Shown in pieces: positions 7,213-14,956 of a stretch of DNA of 25,731 bases. Each line of letters starts with the position of its first letter. Positions within the stretch are counted from its first letter, which is position 1. A program made the translations under genes and the position numbers. Below the pieces are notes generated by a model. It was not told the origin of the DNA. It saw only the letters and a program-made list of their open reading frames with translations, and ran no database searches. The DNA is from Baffinella frigidus (lineage: Eukaryota > Cryptophyceae > Cryptomonadales > Baffinellaceae): assembly GCA_026770585.1 (NCBI GenBank), contig MU647270.1:85763-111493 (forward strand), in the 5' to 3' direction.

Positions 7213-7420
7213 GTGGCTGGCATGGTTTTTAATCACTTTCGCGTGGCCAACTTCTGTGGAAACCGCTCCCACACGGGGCTCGTTCCTTAAGGCTCATTGG
7301 CTGTTGTATCACTCAACTCCAGGCTTAAGGGCCTATCTAGGATCTGTATCGGCAGTAATAAGGAAGATGGTGCACCCACGCCGAGCCCCCCCAAAACCAC
7401 CGTGGGTGGGCTCTAAACTA

Positions 7421-7718
7421 TCAACCCTAAACCCTAAACCCTAAACCCTAAACCCTAACCCTAAATCCTAAACCCTAAACCCTAAATCCCAAACCCTAAA
7501 CCCTAAACCCTAAACCCTAACCCTGAACCCTAAACCCTAAACCCTAACCCTAAACCCTAAACTCTAAACCCTAAACCCTAAACCCTAAACCCTAAACCCT
7601 AAACCCTAAACCCTAAACCCTAAACCCTGACCCCTAAGACCTAAACGCTAACCTTCAACCCGAAACCCGAAACCCGAAACCCGAAACCCCAATCCCAAGC
7701 CTAAACCCTGACCGTGCG
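7421..7718 (+). repeat. Large interstitial telomere-like array
   Basis: This is the longest nearly pure CCCTAAA array of the left half (about 7428-7627). It is followed by CCCGAAA units (7660-7690) and degenerate ends. The polarity is C-rich on the + strand. Confidence 0.95.
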
Positions 7719-7775
7719 GGAGCAGGCGGGACCCTCACGGGGTTCGGGGTTCGTTCGCAGGGTTTAGGGTTTAGG

Positions 7776-7871
7776 GGTTGGAATTATCATAACCCTCAAC
7801 CCTAACCGGTTAGAATTATCATAACCCTCAACCCTAACCGGTTGGAATTATCATAACCCTCAACCCTAACC
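7776..7871. repeat. Three-unit 32-bp tandem repeat
   Basis: Units at 7776-7807, 7808-7839 and 7840-7871 each read GGTTGGAATTATCATAACCC followed by TCAACCCTAACC, with one substitution in the middle unit. Each unit embeds two telomere-like half-units. Confidence 0.95.
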
Positions 7872-8003
7872 GTGGTGGAGCAGAGCGGGGGGGCTACAAA
7901 GGGGGAGCAGGGGGGGGGAGGTGCGGCAGATGCGGCGGAATCGGGCATAATTTGCGCACGTGCAAGGTCGCTTGAGCCCTTTTCTTTTTTGCGAGTACAC
8001 GAT
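7872..8003. other. G-rich spacer
   Basis: This G-rich sequence contains a run of nine G at 7911-7919 and no gene that I can support. Confidence 0.3.
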
Positions 8004-8112
8004 ACCTACGGATTTAGGTAGGACCTACCTACCGTAGGCCGCAGGGCTCCTATGACCCAAATATCGTAGGATTTTGGCCTACGGTAGGAGGTCCTAGGCA
8101 ATGCCGTAGGAG
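8004..8112. mobile_element. Family C-related inverted-repeat element
   Basis: The arms CCTACGGATTTAGGTAGGAC, then CTACCGTAGGCC, pair with GGCCTACGGTAGGAGGTCCT, then GCCGTAGG. The core matches family C (CCTAGGACC-CTACCGTAGGC), but the outer TAACGGCCTGAAAAT arms are missing. A GTACACGATACC / GTGCACGATACC direct pair lies outside it (7994 and 8150). Confidence 0.7.
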
Positions 8113-8370
8113 AAACTACTGAACTTTCCAGGAGTTTTACGACTAGAGTGCACGATACCGCTCTCGAGTGGGACGGGTGCAACAGTATGATTGTAAAAAA
8201 CGTTTGTACCTGGACTTTTAAAATCTTGGTCGGATAGCAAGGGGGCACACGGATCTTTAAACTTCGGGTACGAATTCGAAAATTGGTGCGAGTCGTGTCC
8301 AATTTGTGGGGGCTTGACTACATAAAAGTGCATTCAAGCCAGCAATTACCCGATCCATTTGCCTCCTCGC
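8113..8370. other. Unassigned stretch
   Basis: No gene is recognised. Open minus-strand frames here lack domains and probably reflect composition. It contains a TTTGTACCTGG site near 8206. Confidence 0.3.
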
Positions 8371-8567
8371 TAGAGCGGTTTTCTCATCTGTCGGCCACTC
8401 ACCGACATGAAAATATGAACAAGGGCTCCAATTCCGGCAACTTTTGGAGTGATTCTGAAGTTTTAGAGTTTTATTTTGTGATAAAAATGCCAAAAGTGGC
8501 CGGAATTGGAGCCCTTGTTCATAAATTTCATATTGGTTGGTGGCCGACAGATGCGAAAACCGCTCTA
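8371..8567. mobile_element. MITE-like element, family B
   Basis: The left end TAGAGCGGTTTTCTCATCTG and the right end ATGCGAAAACCGCTCTA pair together with GTCGGCCAC / GTGGCCGAC. A second inner pair (ATGAACAAGGGCTCCAATTC and complement) makes a hairpin with arms of roughly 60 bp. The ends match 100-264. Confidence 0.85.
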
Positions 8568-8642
8568 TCCAACCAAGGTGTGCCGAGGTCACTCGACAGC
8601 GGCTTGGACCGCTCTCGACAATTATTTTAAAATATTTGTTTT

Positions 8643-8680
8643 TGATCGAGAGTCTCCTGTGCACAGGAGACTCTCGATCA
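8643..8680. repeat. Perfect 38-bp palindrome without a loop
   Basis: TGATCGAGAGTCTCCTGTG is followed immediately by its exact reverse complement. No spacer is present. Such perfect palindromes are unstable in most replicating systems, so this is either recent or maintained. Confidence 0.97.
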
Positions 8681-8710
8681 ACAGACCTCGAACTGTTCGA
8701 GGACCACTAT

Positions 8711-8848
8711 CATGTGGAAACCTTTCCAATTTTAAAAAGTTGGGCAATGAAATTCACTACGCAGAATGGTCTTGGCTAGTAATATTACAGAAGCCGTGTA
8801 TTATTTTTTATTGAAAGCATTTTCAAAGATGAAAAAGGTTTCCACATG
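8711..8848. mobile_element. MITE-like element (CATGTGGAAACC ends) with ACTACACA-type core
   Basis: CATGTGGAAACCTTT and AAAGGTTTCCACATG form the ends. The core GGCAATGAAATTCACTACGC and CTAGTAATATTA resembles the degenerate GGCAACGAAATTTACTACAC core of families D and G, but the arms differ. Confidence 0.75.
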
Positions 8849-9246
8849 AAATTCTCCCGCGACTGTTGACTGATTTAAGCCGAAATCTACATTAATACGA
8901 AGCTTCGAACCCTCGTAATACCCGGATCCTGATTTTTTATTTGTACCAGAAGTGTCCATTTAAAATGTTTTACGACCTTTACAACATTTTTAAAAACCCT
9001 GGTACCAAGCTTGCCCCGCTACGAGGAACCACTGGATGGCAACCGACAAGGATAAGGTGCCGATATTGGACCCCTGTCAAAAGTCATTTTACCTGAAAAC
9101 AAATCGATTTTTCTCCAAAAGTGGCCAATTTGTGGGGAAGAATTGTAAACTGACCGCAATCCACGAATTCTAGACAGTCGTTCCGCGTAGCGGTCTAGTT
9201 GACGTCCTGGTGCAAACCCTGCCCGGTTCAGTCAACTGTCACACGC
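8849..9246. other. Unassigned stretch
   Basis: I see no gene or paired repeat here. It contains a TTTGTACCAGAAG site at about 8940. TTTTACGACCTTTA at about 8965 is shared with the element at 14957-15143 (near 15058), suggesting an element remnant. Confidence 0.35.
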
Positions 9247-9408
9247 CAGACAGCTTGCTACGAAGGGATTTCCGGGCGCTGAGAGCCCGAGTTTCCGTTA
9301 CCTTATCCGTAGGAACCCCCCCTATGTCCCTACGGGTTGACTACCGTAGGCTCCTAGATCCTATCGCCTAAGGGTTATTCGAGATCCCGTCGAAGTCCGC
9401 TGTGTGGA
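9247..9408. mobile_element. Inverted-repeat element, family F
   Basis: Diverged copy. The left part CTACGAAGGGATTTCCGG, the internal CCTTATCCGTAGGAACCCCC, and the right part CGAAGTCCGCTGTGTGG match the members at 11893-12058, 20773-20938 and 24952-25118. The left terminus is eroded (GACAGCTTG instead of CACACAGCGG). Confidence 0.75.
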
Positions 9409-9425
9409 ATAGTAGGAGATCCCCC

Positions 9426-9594
9426 GATCTAATCCGGTCAGGTATTTAATTCAAATGCTCGGCGGAGTTCCCCATGCAACGAAAATTACGACACAAGCGA
9501 TGAAAGAGTCGTGTCCAAAAGATCATGTGTAGTAATTTTCGTACATTCGGGGAACTCCCGAGCATTTAATTTAAATACCTGACCGGATGAGATC
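9426..9594. mobile_element. Family D variant with different inner arms
   Basis: The outer ends GATCTAATCCGG / CCGGATGAGATC match family D, but the inner arms (TCAGGTATTTAATTCAAATG, then GGAGTTCCCC) do not. The core is the GCAACGAAAATTACGACACA / GTGTAGTAATTTTCG type. The 9-bp direct repeat ATCCCCCGA lies at both edges (9419-9427 and 9592-9600), a candidate target duplication. Confidence 0.8.
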
Positions 9595-9639
9595 CCCCGA
9601 GCCTTCCGAAGTGAAGTCTTTTGCGCGTTTGCCTAACCA

Positions 9640-9800
9640 CCGATCTGCCACTCAGTAGGCTACGGGGCACGTCCTTCCCCGGACATCCGGGGAGAGACGT
9701 GACAAATTGCTGACTTTTGGCGTGTTTCTTGGGCAAGAATCCATTAATTAACTTAAGCACGGTTCCTCGTAGTGTTCCGGAAGGACCAGTACCCAAAAAT
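9640..9800. repeat. Dispersed repeat with conserved hairpin, copy 2
   Basis: This is the reverse-orientation match of 6890-7045. The hairpin occupies 9668-9701, followed by GCTGACTTTTGGCGTGTTTC and GGGCAAGAATCCA. The minus-strand frame shares GFLPxKHAKSQQFVTSL with copy 1, so the reading frame as well as the hairpin is kept between these two copies. Confidence 0.8.
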
Positions 9801-10297
9801 GCCATGACCCAAACCGGTATTCAAAAAGCCTCTTTTGAGTCGAGCTTGCCTCAAACCCACTGCGAAACCAAATATGCTCCAGAGTTGAACAAACGGCCTT
9901 TTTCAATCCCTTGATTTGTTCTGGGATTGGGCCGGATCCTGCTCAACGACTCAAATTCCCAGTACAAACCACGAAACCTGAAACGACGATTTGGTCCCAA
10001 TCAAGGAGGATTCGCTGTCCACTGCCGAGCGGGGAGGGAACAACTCGGCAGTATTAAATATTTTCACCTGACACCGAGGCCGGATTCTGGCCTTGGAATT
10101 TTAACAAGTGCCGCGTGCGCTCGGGAGTGGCAGGCAAAAATGTTTTCGGACAAGGATCCTCCGTATCCTCCGAAAGTTTACATCTCGGAAACGCAGCAGA
10201 GGTATAACCTTCCCCTCCCCATCTTCTACCTCCGCACTTTTGGTTCCGATTTTTTCCTGTAAAAATTGAAAGAGGCGCCTCGTTGGAAGCAAGCACA
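9801..10297. other. Unassigned stretch
   Basis: No gene is recognised. Open frames at 9927-10262 lack any identifiable domain. GACGATTTGGTCCCAATCA (about 9984) recurs in part at 15696 (GACGATTTGGTCCAAAT), so this is probably repeat-derived. Confidence 0.35.
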
Positions 10298-10401
10298 TAT
10301 CCCTTAAGTGACCAACGGGCGAATAATCGCCCGTGGAAGCCCTAGGCAGGTCCTAGGGCCCTACTGTAGGGCGTATGAGCCTACTGGTCACTTAAGGGAT
10401 A
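10298..10401. mobile_element. Inverted-repeat element, family E (TATCCCTTAAGTGACCA ends)
   Basis: Perfect 17-bp ends TATCCCTTAAGTGACCA and complement. The interior has CCTAGGCAGGTCCTAGGGCC and CTACTGTAGGGC. Other members lie at 16600-16703, 21808-21911 (opposite orientation) and a fragment at 21003-21068. Confidence 0.9.
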
Positions 10402-10484
10402 GTGGATGCCGCCCAAAAACATATGCCAGCTTCAAAATTTGTACAGAGTTTGAACCCGACCGTAGCACCCAACGGTACACCGGA

Positions 10485-10631
10485 ATCTCATCGCGGTGAG
10501 TATTTGTGATAAATACGCCATGGCAACGAAATTTACCACACATATGGATCATACTAGTAATTATTAAAGCACGTGTGTAGTAAATTTCGTTGTCGTGGCG
10601 TATTTATCATAAATACTCGTCCGGATGAAAT
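10485..10631. mobile_element. MITE-like element, family D
   Basis: The same element as 3851-3999 in the opposite orientation: ATCTCATCGCGGTGAGTATT, TGATAAATACGCCATGGCAA and the complementary right arm ending GTCCGGATGAAAT. The core is TTTACCACACA / TGTGTAGTAAATTTCGTTG. Confidence 0.85.
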
Positions 10632-10837
10632 CTTGCACCCTGCCGTAGAACCAGACGGAATGCCAAAATCTGGTTGGCGCCATTCAGAGCGCGGCCCACC
10701 GCGACAAAAGTCGAGAGTGGAACGTCTCAAAGCAAAAGTGGAACCTCTGTTAACTTAAGAAGTAACAGTGGAAAATTGGGGTGCCGTTTCGGAACCCGCT
10801 GGTGCTGCGTTCCGTTCTTGTAAAGCAACTCTACCAA

Positions 10838-11229
10838 CCTTGAACCCTGAACCTTGATTCCTGAACCCTGAACCCTGATCCCTGAACCCTGAAGTCTGAA
10901 CCCTGAACCTTGAACCCTGAACCCTGAACCCTAATCTCTGAACCCTGAATCTTGAACCCTGTACCCTGATCCCTGAACCCTGAAGTCTGAACCTTGAACC
11001 TTGAACCCTGAACCTTGAACCCTGAACCCTGAACCCTGAACCCTGAACCCTGAAGTCTGAACCCTGAACCCTGAACCCTGAACCCTGGACCCTGAACCCT
11101 GAACCCCGAACCCTGATCTCTGAACCCTGATCCCTGAAGTCTGAACCCTAAACCCTGTACCTTGAAACCTGAACCCTGAACCCTGAACCCTGAACCCTGA
11201 GCCCTGAACCCTGAACCCTGCACCCTGAA
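10838..11229 (+). repeat. CCCTGAA-variant telomere-like array
   Basis: About 390 bp are almost wholly CCCTGAA, with GAAGTCTGAA, CCTTGAA and CCCTGAT interruptions that recur at irregular spacing. This variant dominates here as CCCTAAA does at 7428-7627, suggesting local homogenisation. Confidence 0.95.
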
Positions 11230-11892
11230 TTAAGGAAATGCACAGCGACTCTTTCTTTGAGCCGATGCCTCTGCTCGAAGGCTCTGGGCAGAGATAGAGA
11301 GATGGTACGACGCTCTCACTTCCACGCCAGAGGGCTCGAAACATCCACTTTGGACATCTTTCAGGGGAAAACTCCTGAATACTTGCGTCAACGACGCCAG
11401 ATCTGGCGTGGATAAGGCGGCGGTTTCCCTCGAGCCCTCTGGCGTGGTTGGAAGGTCGCTGACAAGAGAGGGATGAGTTTCCCGGCTCGATTCCCGTACC
11501 CGAAAAGTCGCTGGAGTGCTTGCTTCACAAGAGAGGGTGCCGGAGCGCGGGGTACCACGGAGGTTCCCTCGCAACCACTTCCCGCGCTCTCGTACCCTCA
11601 GCGCCTTTCTAAGCCTCTGCCTCTGCTTGCAGGCTCTGGACCGAGATAGATGCCGGAAATGTCAAGCAGGTGACTCCCCTCCCATTTTTGGTCTTATCTC
11701 GTAGGGAAACATGTTTAATTTGAAACATGGTTTGCGATTTGTCTTCTGGGTGGGATTAAATATGCCCATCGACTTCAGCGGGGTTTTGTGTGGGGAGGGC
11801 TAGGAACACGCAAGGCAGTCACGACCGACCGTCTGGCGTTTGCGTGACCGGTCACGCGGGCGCTCAAGAGCCTGCCGGCGGGGCTGTTCCCC
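11230..11892. other. Unique stretch with direct and inverted repeats; possible short exon
   Basis: GCCTCTGCTCGAAGGCTCTG with GAGATAGA (about 11266-11300) recurs as GCCTCTGCTTGCAGGCTCTG with GAGATAGATG (about 11614-11650). CACGCCAGAGGGCTCGA (11323) is inverted at 11431-11447. After CTGCTTGCAG, a short open segment ends TCAAGCAG-GTGACT. It has splice-like borders but no recognised motif. Confidence 0.4.
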
Positions 11893-12058
11893 TCCACACA
11901 GCAGGCTACGAAGGGAGTTTCGGCCCGATTCGGGTCGCCTTTCCCTTACCTTATCCGTAGAAACCCCCCTATTCTCCTACGGTACTGCCTACCGCAGGGG
12001 CTTCGGATTATCCAATCCCGGGTTATTCAAGAAATCCCTTTGTAGTTTGCTTTGTGGA
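11893..12058. mobile_element. Inverted-repeat element, family F
   Basis: TCCACACAGCAGGCTACGAA and TTTGTAGTTTGCTTTGTGGA form the ends. The inner parts are GGCCCGATTCGGGTC, CCTTATCCGTAG and CCTACGGTACTGCCTACCG, matching 20773-20938 and 24952-25118. Confidence 0.85.
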
Positions 12059-12113
12059 CCGTCCACCTTTCCCTTGTTTCTTTGCAACATTTGCGCGGCT
12101 GACGTTGCTGCAC

Positions 12114-12199
12114 TGCGCTCTCAGAAACTCCTCGACGTCTACCACTTTTGTACTGTTTCTGCAGCCAACTTCGCTCGCTAACGCCCATCACGCTCCACC
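12114..12199. repeat. Duplicated segment, unfilled copy
   Basis: TGCGCTCTCAGAAACTCCTC, GACGTCTACCAC, GCCAACTTCGCTC and CACGCTCCA are repeated from 12257, where a family G element interrupts the equivalent position. This copy shows the site without the element (GCTAACGCCCATCACGCTCC). Between the copies lies a short CCCTAAA block (12211-12256). Confidence 0.85.
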
Positions 12200-12327
12200 G
12201 CGTGGTTTCCTAAACCCTAAACCCTGAACCCTAAAACCCAGACCCTAAACCCTAAACCGCTCTCAGAAACTCCTCGACGTCTGCCACATTTGCTGTACTT
12301 CCGCGGCCAACTTCGCTCTTAACACCC

Positions 12328-12467
12328 TTATCCGGGGAAACCTATTTTTCTTAAGTTTGATGGCAAGGAAAATTACTACACAATTCGTTCTTATTAGTAA
12401 TATTAAAGCATATATGTAGTAATTTTCCTTGCCATCAAACTAAAGAAAAATAGGTTTCCCCGGATAA
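12328..12467. mobile_element. MITE-like element, family G, with ACCC target duplication
   Basis: The ends TTATCCGGGGAAACC and GGTTTCCCCGGATAA continue through TATTTTTCTT and GTTTGATGGCAAGGAAAATT into the TTACTACACA core. ACCC stands immediately on both sides (12324-12327 and 12468-12471). The nearby paralog at 12180-12192 lacks the element. The near-identical arms point to recent insertion. Confidence 0.93.
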
Positions 12468-12512
12468 ACCCACCACGCTCCAACGCGCCATTTCCCGATA
12501 CCGCAGCTGGCC

Positions 12513-12735
12513 TCAACCCTAAACCCTAAACCCCAAACCCTAAACCCTCAACCCTCAACCCTCAACCCTCAACCCTTAAGCCTAAACTCTAAACCCTAAA
12601 CCCTCAACCCTGAATCCTAAACCCTAAACCCTACAACCTTAACCCCTAAACCTCAAACCCTAAACCCTAAACCCTAAACCCTAAACCCTAAACCCTAAAC
12701 CCTAAACCCTAAACCCTAAACCCTAAACCCTAACA
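12513..12735 (+). repeat. Telomere-like array flanked by a 9-bp duplication
   Basis: CCCTAAA and CCCTCAA units lie between two copies of CAGCTGGCC (12504-12512 and 12736-12744). The right copy supplies the splice acceptor and first codons of the ankyrin exon, so the array has separated an original acceptor from its exon and recreated it. Confidence 0.92.
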
Positions 12736-12738
12736 CAG

Positions 12739-12835
12739 CTGGCCGCGCTGGTCACATCCGGAGCATCAATCGACCTACTCGACCCTGACGGCCTCGGCAT
12801 CTCCGCCCTACACCGCGCTGCCATGTCTGCCTCCG
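12739..12835 (+). CDS. Ankyrin-repeat exon
   Basis: After AACACAG the frame reads LAALVTSGASIDLLDPDG, then LGISALHRAAMSAS, ending in a Gly codon split by the donor CCG-GTGAGC. This covers the second helix and loop of one ankyrin repeat and the first helix of the next (G-ISALHRAAMSASG matches G-TPLHxAAxxG). Ankyrin repeats bind protein partners. A second copy lacking the left border lies at 12975-13055 and a third, badly eroded, at 13151-13191. The donor is near consensus. This is one of the clearest exons. Confidence 0.78.
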
Positions 12836-12867
12836 GTGAGCGCTCACACTCTCTGCCTGAGGAAAAT

Positions 12868-12970
12868 CACTCCATAAATGTATTTTAGACACTCCATAAA
12901 TGTATTTTAGCCACCGTAAATGTATTTTGCTTGCACGTTTGTGCTGGATTCCCTGCTCTAAATGTATTGT
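12868..12970. repeat. Intronic AT-rich minisatellite
   Basis: TAAATGTATTTTAG-type units occur at 12875, 12896 and 12916 with CACTCCA spacers, with a further TAAATGTATTGTATC at about 12959. It lies between two copies of the same ankyrin exon. Confidence 0.8.
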
Positions 12971-12974
12971 ATCT

Positions 12975-13055
12975 GCTCCGGAGCGTCGATCGACCTGCTC
13001 GACCCGGACGCCCTCGGCATCTCTGCCCTGCACCGCGCCGCGATGTCTGCCTCAG
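12975..13055 (+). pseudogene. Ankyrin exon copy without a clear acceptor
   Basis: The frame SGASIDLLDPDALGISALHR, then AAMSAS-G, is nearly the same protein as 12739-12835, with mostly silent differences, and ends at the donor CAG-GTGAGG. The first 18 bp of the exon and its acceptor are missing: TATTGTATCTGC stands there. Silent divergence suggests it was functional for some time. It could still be used with a different acceptor. Confidence 0.55.
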
Positions 13056-13150
13056 GTGAGGATTCAGGGTTCGGGCTCAGGGCTCAGGGTTCAGGGTGCT
13101 GGAGATTCGGTTGAGGGTGCAGGGTATTCGGTTGAGGGTTCACGGTGCAG

Positions 13151-13191
13151 GGTATCTCTGCCACCGCGCTGCAAAGGCTTCACCTGGTGAG
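13151..13191 (+). pseudogene. Eroded third copy of the ankyrin exon end
   Basis: GGTATCTCTGCC, then CACCGCGCTGCAAAGGCTTC, then CTG-GTGAGC resembles the last 40 bp of 12739-12835 with a deletion after GCC. It is preceded by G-strand repeats (13063-13150). Only a remnant is left. Confidence 0.5.
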
Positions 13192-13195
13192 CGCC

Positions 13196-13490
13196 CTGAA
13201 CCCTAGACCCTAGACCCTAAAACCTAAACCCTGAACTCTGAACCCGCAGGCTGGTAGTGGTGAGCGCCCCGTTCAGTGTGCAGGGCCCGTCCTTAACCAA
13301 AATCCGCAGATCGAAACGCAGACCCTAAACCCTCAACCATAAACCATAAAAACTGAACCCGAAACCCTAGACCCTGAACCGCAAACCGCAAACCCTGAAC
13401 CCTAAACCCTCAGACCTACACCCTAAACCCTGCAACAAACGCCAAACAGTCAGCACTGAACCCTAAACCCTAAACCCCAAAACCCTGCAG
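13196..13490 (+). repeat. Degenerate telomere-like intron
   Basis: CCCTAGA, CCCTAAA, CCCGAAA and related units are broken by about 70 bp of unique DNA (13246-13315). The block ends AAACCCCAAAACCCTGCAG, where the last units become a splice acceptor. Confidence 0.8.
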
Positions 13491-13537
13491 GTGCGGTGGT
13501 GTCAGAGCTGCTGCGGCTTGGAAGAAACCTTACACAC
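13491..13537 (+). pseudogene. Truncated ankyrin exon copy
   Basis: The segment starts GTGCGGTGGTGTCAGAGCTG after CCCTGCAG and matches the first 45 bp of the exon at 13659-13751 (AVVSELLRLG). It then diverges into AAACCTTACACACTAACC, with a stop, and repeat DNA. The acceptor and a stretch of preceding repeat were duplicated with it. Confidence 0.7.
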
Positions 13538-13541
13538 TAAC

Positions 13542-13658
13542 CTGCAAACCCTGAACCTTAACCCCAATCCCCAATCCCCAAACCCCAAACCCCAAACCCC
13601 AAACCCCAAACCCCAAACACTAGACTAACCCTGAATCCTGAACACCACAACCCTGCAG
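13542..13658 (+). repeat. CCCCAAA-rich repeat intron ending in CCCTGCAG
   Basis: CCCCAAA units dominate from 13567 to 13617, followed by AACACCACAACCCTGCAG. The acceptor is CCCTGCAG, a near match to the CCCTAAA unit. Confidence 0.85.
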
Positions 13659-13751
13659 GCGCGGTGGTATCAGAGCTGCTGCGGCTGGGAGGAAGCCTCG
13701 AAGCAACGGACGGGAACCGCTTCACCCCTCTCCACTGGGCCGGGGCTCGCG
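13659..13751 (+). CDS. Ankyrin-repeat exon (93 nt, phase 1-1)
   Basis: The clearest ankyrin exon: AVVSELLRLGGSLEATDG, then NRFTPLHWAGAR, with Gly codons split at both borders. It encodes 31 residues, close to one ankyrin repeat (33), with the diagnostic TPLHWAGARG helix and LLRLGGSLEATD loop. The acceptor is ACCCTGCAG and the donor GCG-GTGAGT. Because both borders are phase 1, the exon can be duplicated or skipped without changing the frame. Four partial copies follow at 13897, 14029, 14238 and 14710. Confidence 0.85.
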
Positions 13752-14283
13752 GTGAGTTTTTCAACAAGATTGTAAGGAAGCATTGTTTTTTGTGAAAGAA
13801 ATGGAACGCATAAATGATGTATGGACTGTAGAACTACTTGTATAGCCTATAGAACTACTTGTATAGCCTATGTAGAACTATTTGTATAGCCTATGTGGAG
13901 GAAGCCTGGAAGCAACGGACGGGAACCGCTTCACCCCTCTCCACTGGGCCGGGGCGCGCGGTAATTTGTTAGTCGAACAGGGATCGATCGCTTGCGTACA
14001 CCGTTGTGTTGTACCCGGAACGAAGTTTGGGCCGGGGCTCGCGGTGAGTTGTTCAACATGATTGTAAGGGAACGTTGTTTTTTGTGAAAGAAACGGAACG
14101 CATGAATGATGTATGGACTGTAGAACTGCTTGTATAGCCTATGCTGTAGAACTACTTGTATAGCCTATAGAACTACTTGTATAGCCTATGTAGAACTACT
14201 TGTATAGCCTATGTAGAACTACTTGTATAGTCTATGTGGAGGAAGCCTGGAGGCAACGGACGGGAACCGCTTCACTCCTCTCC
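13752..14283 (+). repeat. Amplified exon-intron cassette with 22-23 bp minisatellite
   Basis: The intron starting GTGAGTTTTTCAACAAGATT is repeated from 14044, each copy carrying a TAGAACTACTTGTATAGCC minisatellite (13829-13895 with three units, 14119-14237 with five). Between the minisatellites and donors sit partial exons at 13897-13960, 14029-14043 and 14238-14285. Further donor pieces lie at 14429-14441 and 14710-14723. Confidence 0.85.
13897..13960 (+). pseudogene. Partial ankyrin exon copy (3' two thirds)
   Basis: GGAGGAAGCCTGGAAGCAAC through GGGGCGCGCG-GTAATT encodes GGSLEATDGNRFTPLHWAGA and keeps a GT donor. Its 5' third and acceptor are replaced by minisatellite. Without an acceptor it is probably not spliced in. 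Confidence 0.65.
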
Positions 14284-14285
14284 AC
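14238..14285 (+). pseudogene. Partial ankyrin exon copy split by an inserted element
   Basis: GGAGGAAGCCTGGAGGCAAC to CTCCTCTCCAC matches the exon, then is replaced by the element at about 14288-14407. The remaining GGCCGGGGCTCG resumes at 14429 with an altered donor (TTGTGAG instead of CGGTGAG). Confidence 0.7.
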
Positions 14286-14287
14286 AC

Positions 14288-14407
14288 TACTTTACACGTG
14301 ACCGGGAGCAATCAAAAGTCAACTCAATTGCAGAAAGCACGTAAAACCGTGCTTTCTTCCAAAAGTTGACCTCGCGGCGCTGGGGAGTTGACTTTTGCGA
14401 TTGACCA
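14288..14407. mobile_element. Inverted-repeat element carrying AAGTTGAC motifs
   Basis: CAATCAAAAGTCAACTC at the left pairs with GAGTTGACTTTTGCGATTG at the right, with two extra bases. The interior has a hairpin GAAAGCACG-TAAAAC-CGTGCTTTC. The edges are approximate. It interrupts an ankyrin exon copy. Confidence 0.65.
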
Positions 14408-14479
14408 CCCTCAGGTCTAGCGTAGTTAGGCCGGGGCTCGTTGTGAGTTGTCAGCTCCCCCAGCTGGATGTTCACAGGG

Positions 14480-14629
14480 TAACGGCCTGAAAATGGGGTA
14501 GTTAGGCATACGGCATTGCCTAGGACCTCCTACCGTAGGCCGAGGGATCCTAGGACCAAAACGTCTCGGCCTACGGTAGGAGGTCCAAGGCAATGCCGTA
14601 GGCCTAACTACCACATTTTCAGGCCGTTA
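14480..14629. mobile_element. MITE-like element, family C
   Basis: TAACGGCCTGAAAATGGGGT and complement, with the CCTAGGACC-CTACCGTAGGC core. The outer bases AGGG / CCCT also pair, suggesting that the ancestral terminus was TTAATAGGGTAACGG. It lies inside the cassette region. Confidence 0.9.
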
Positions 14630-14956
14630 CCCTATTAATGTCGTTGGCGGGCGCGGTTTCCTCAGTTCAGCGTAGGAACGTATAAATTATGTGTGGACTG
14701 TAGAACTTAGGCCGGGGCTCGCGGTGAGTTTTTTCAGCGTTCTTCTTCTTCTTTCTTACTCTCGCGCCGTAAGTTGAGTGGTTCAATGGTGGATGCGCCG
14801 TATGACGGACCCCCGCCTCGGTACACAGGAATGTTCTCAAAGTGAAGAGGTTTGATCACTTGAGTAAGGCACCAGTGTTTCGGTTCTTCAGGTTTCTTTG
14901 AAACCTGAAAAAAAAATCCATATATGTCGGAGGGAACCCCACCAAGTTGGGATTGT
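14630..14956. other. Cassette remnant and unassigned DNA
   Basis: This stretch holds the last donor piece (14710-14723, GCCGGGGCTCGCG-GTGAGT), a small hairpin CAGGTTTC-TTT-GAAACCTG at about 14890-14908, and otherwise no gene. Confidence 0.4.

Noticed and set aside
10831-11344. Long minus-strand frames of GFRVQGSGF-type peptides
   Set aside because: They are translations of the CCCTGAA array, open merely because the 7-bp unit lacks stops in those phases. The same holds for 2819-3457 and 17835-18549 on the minus strand.
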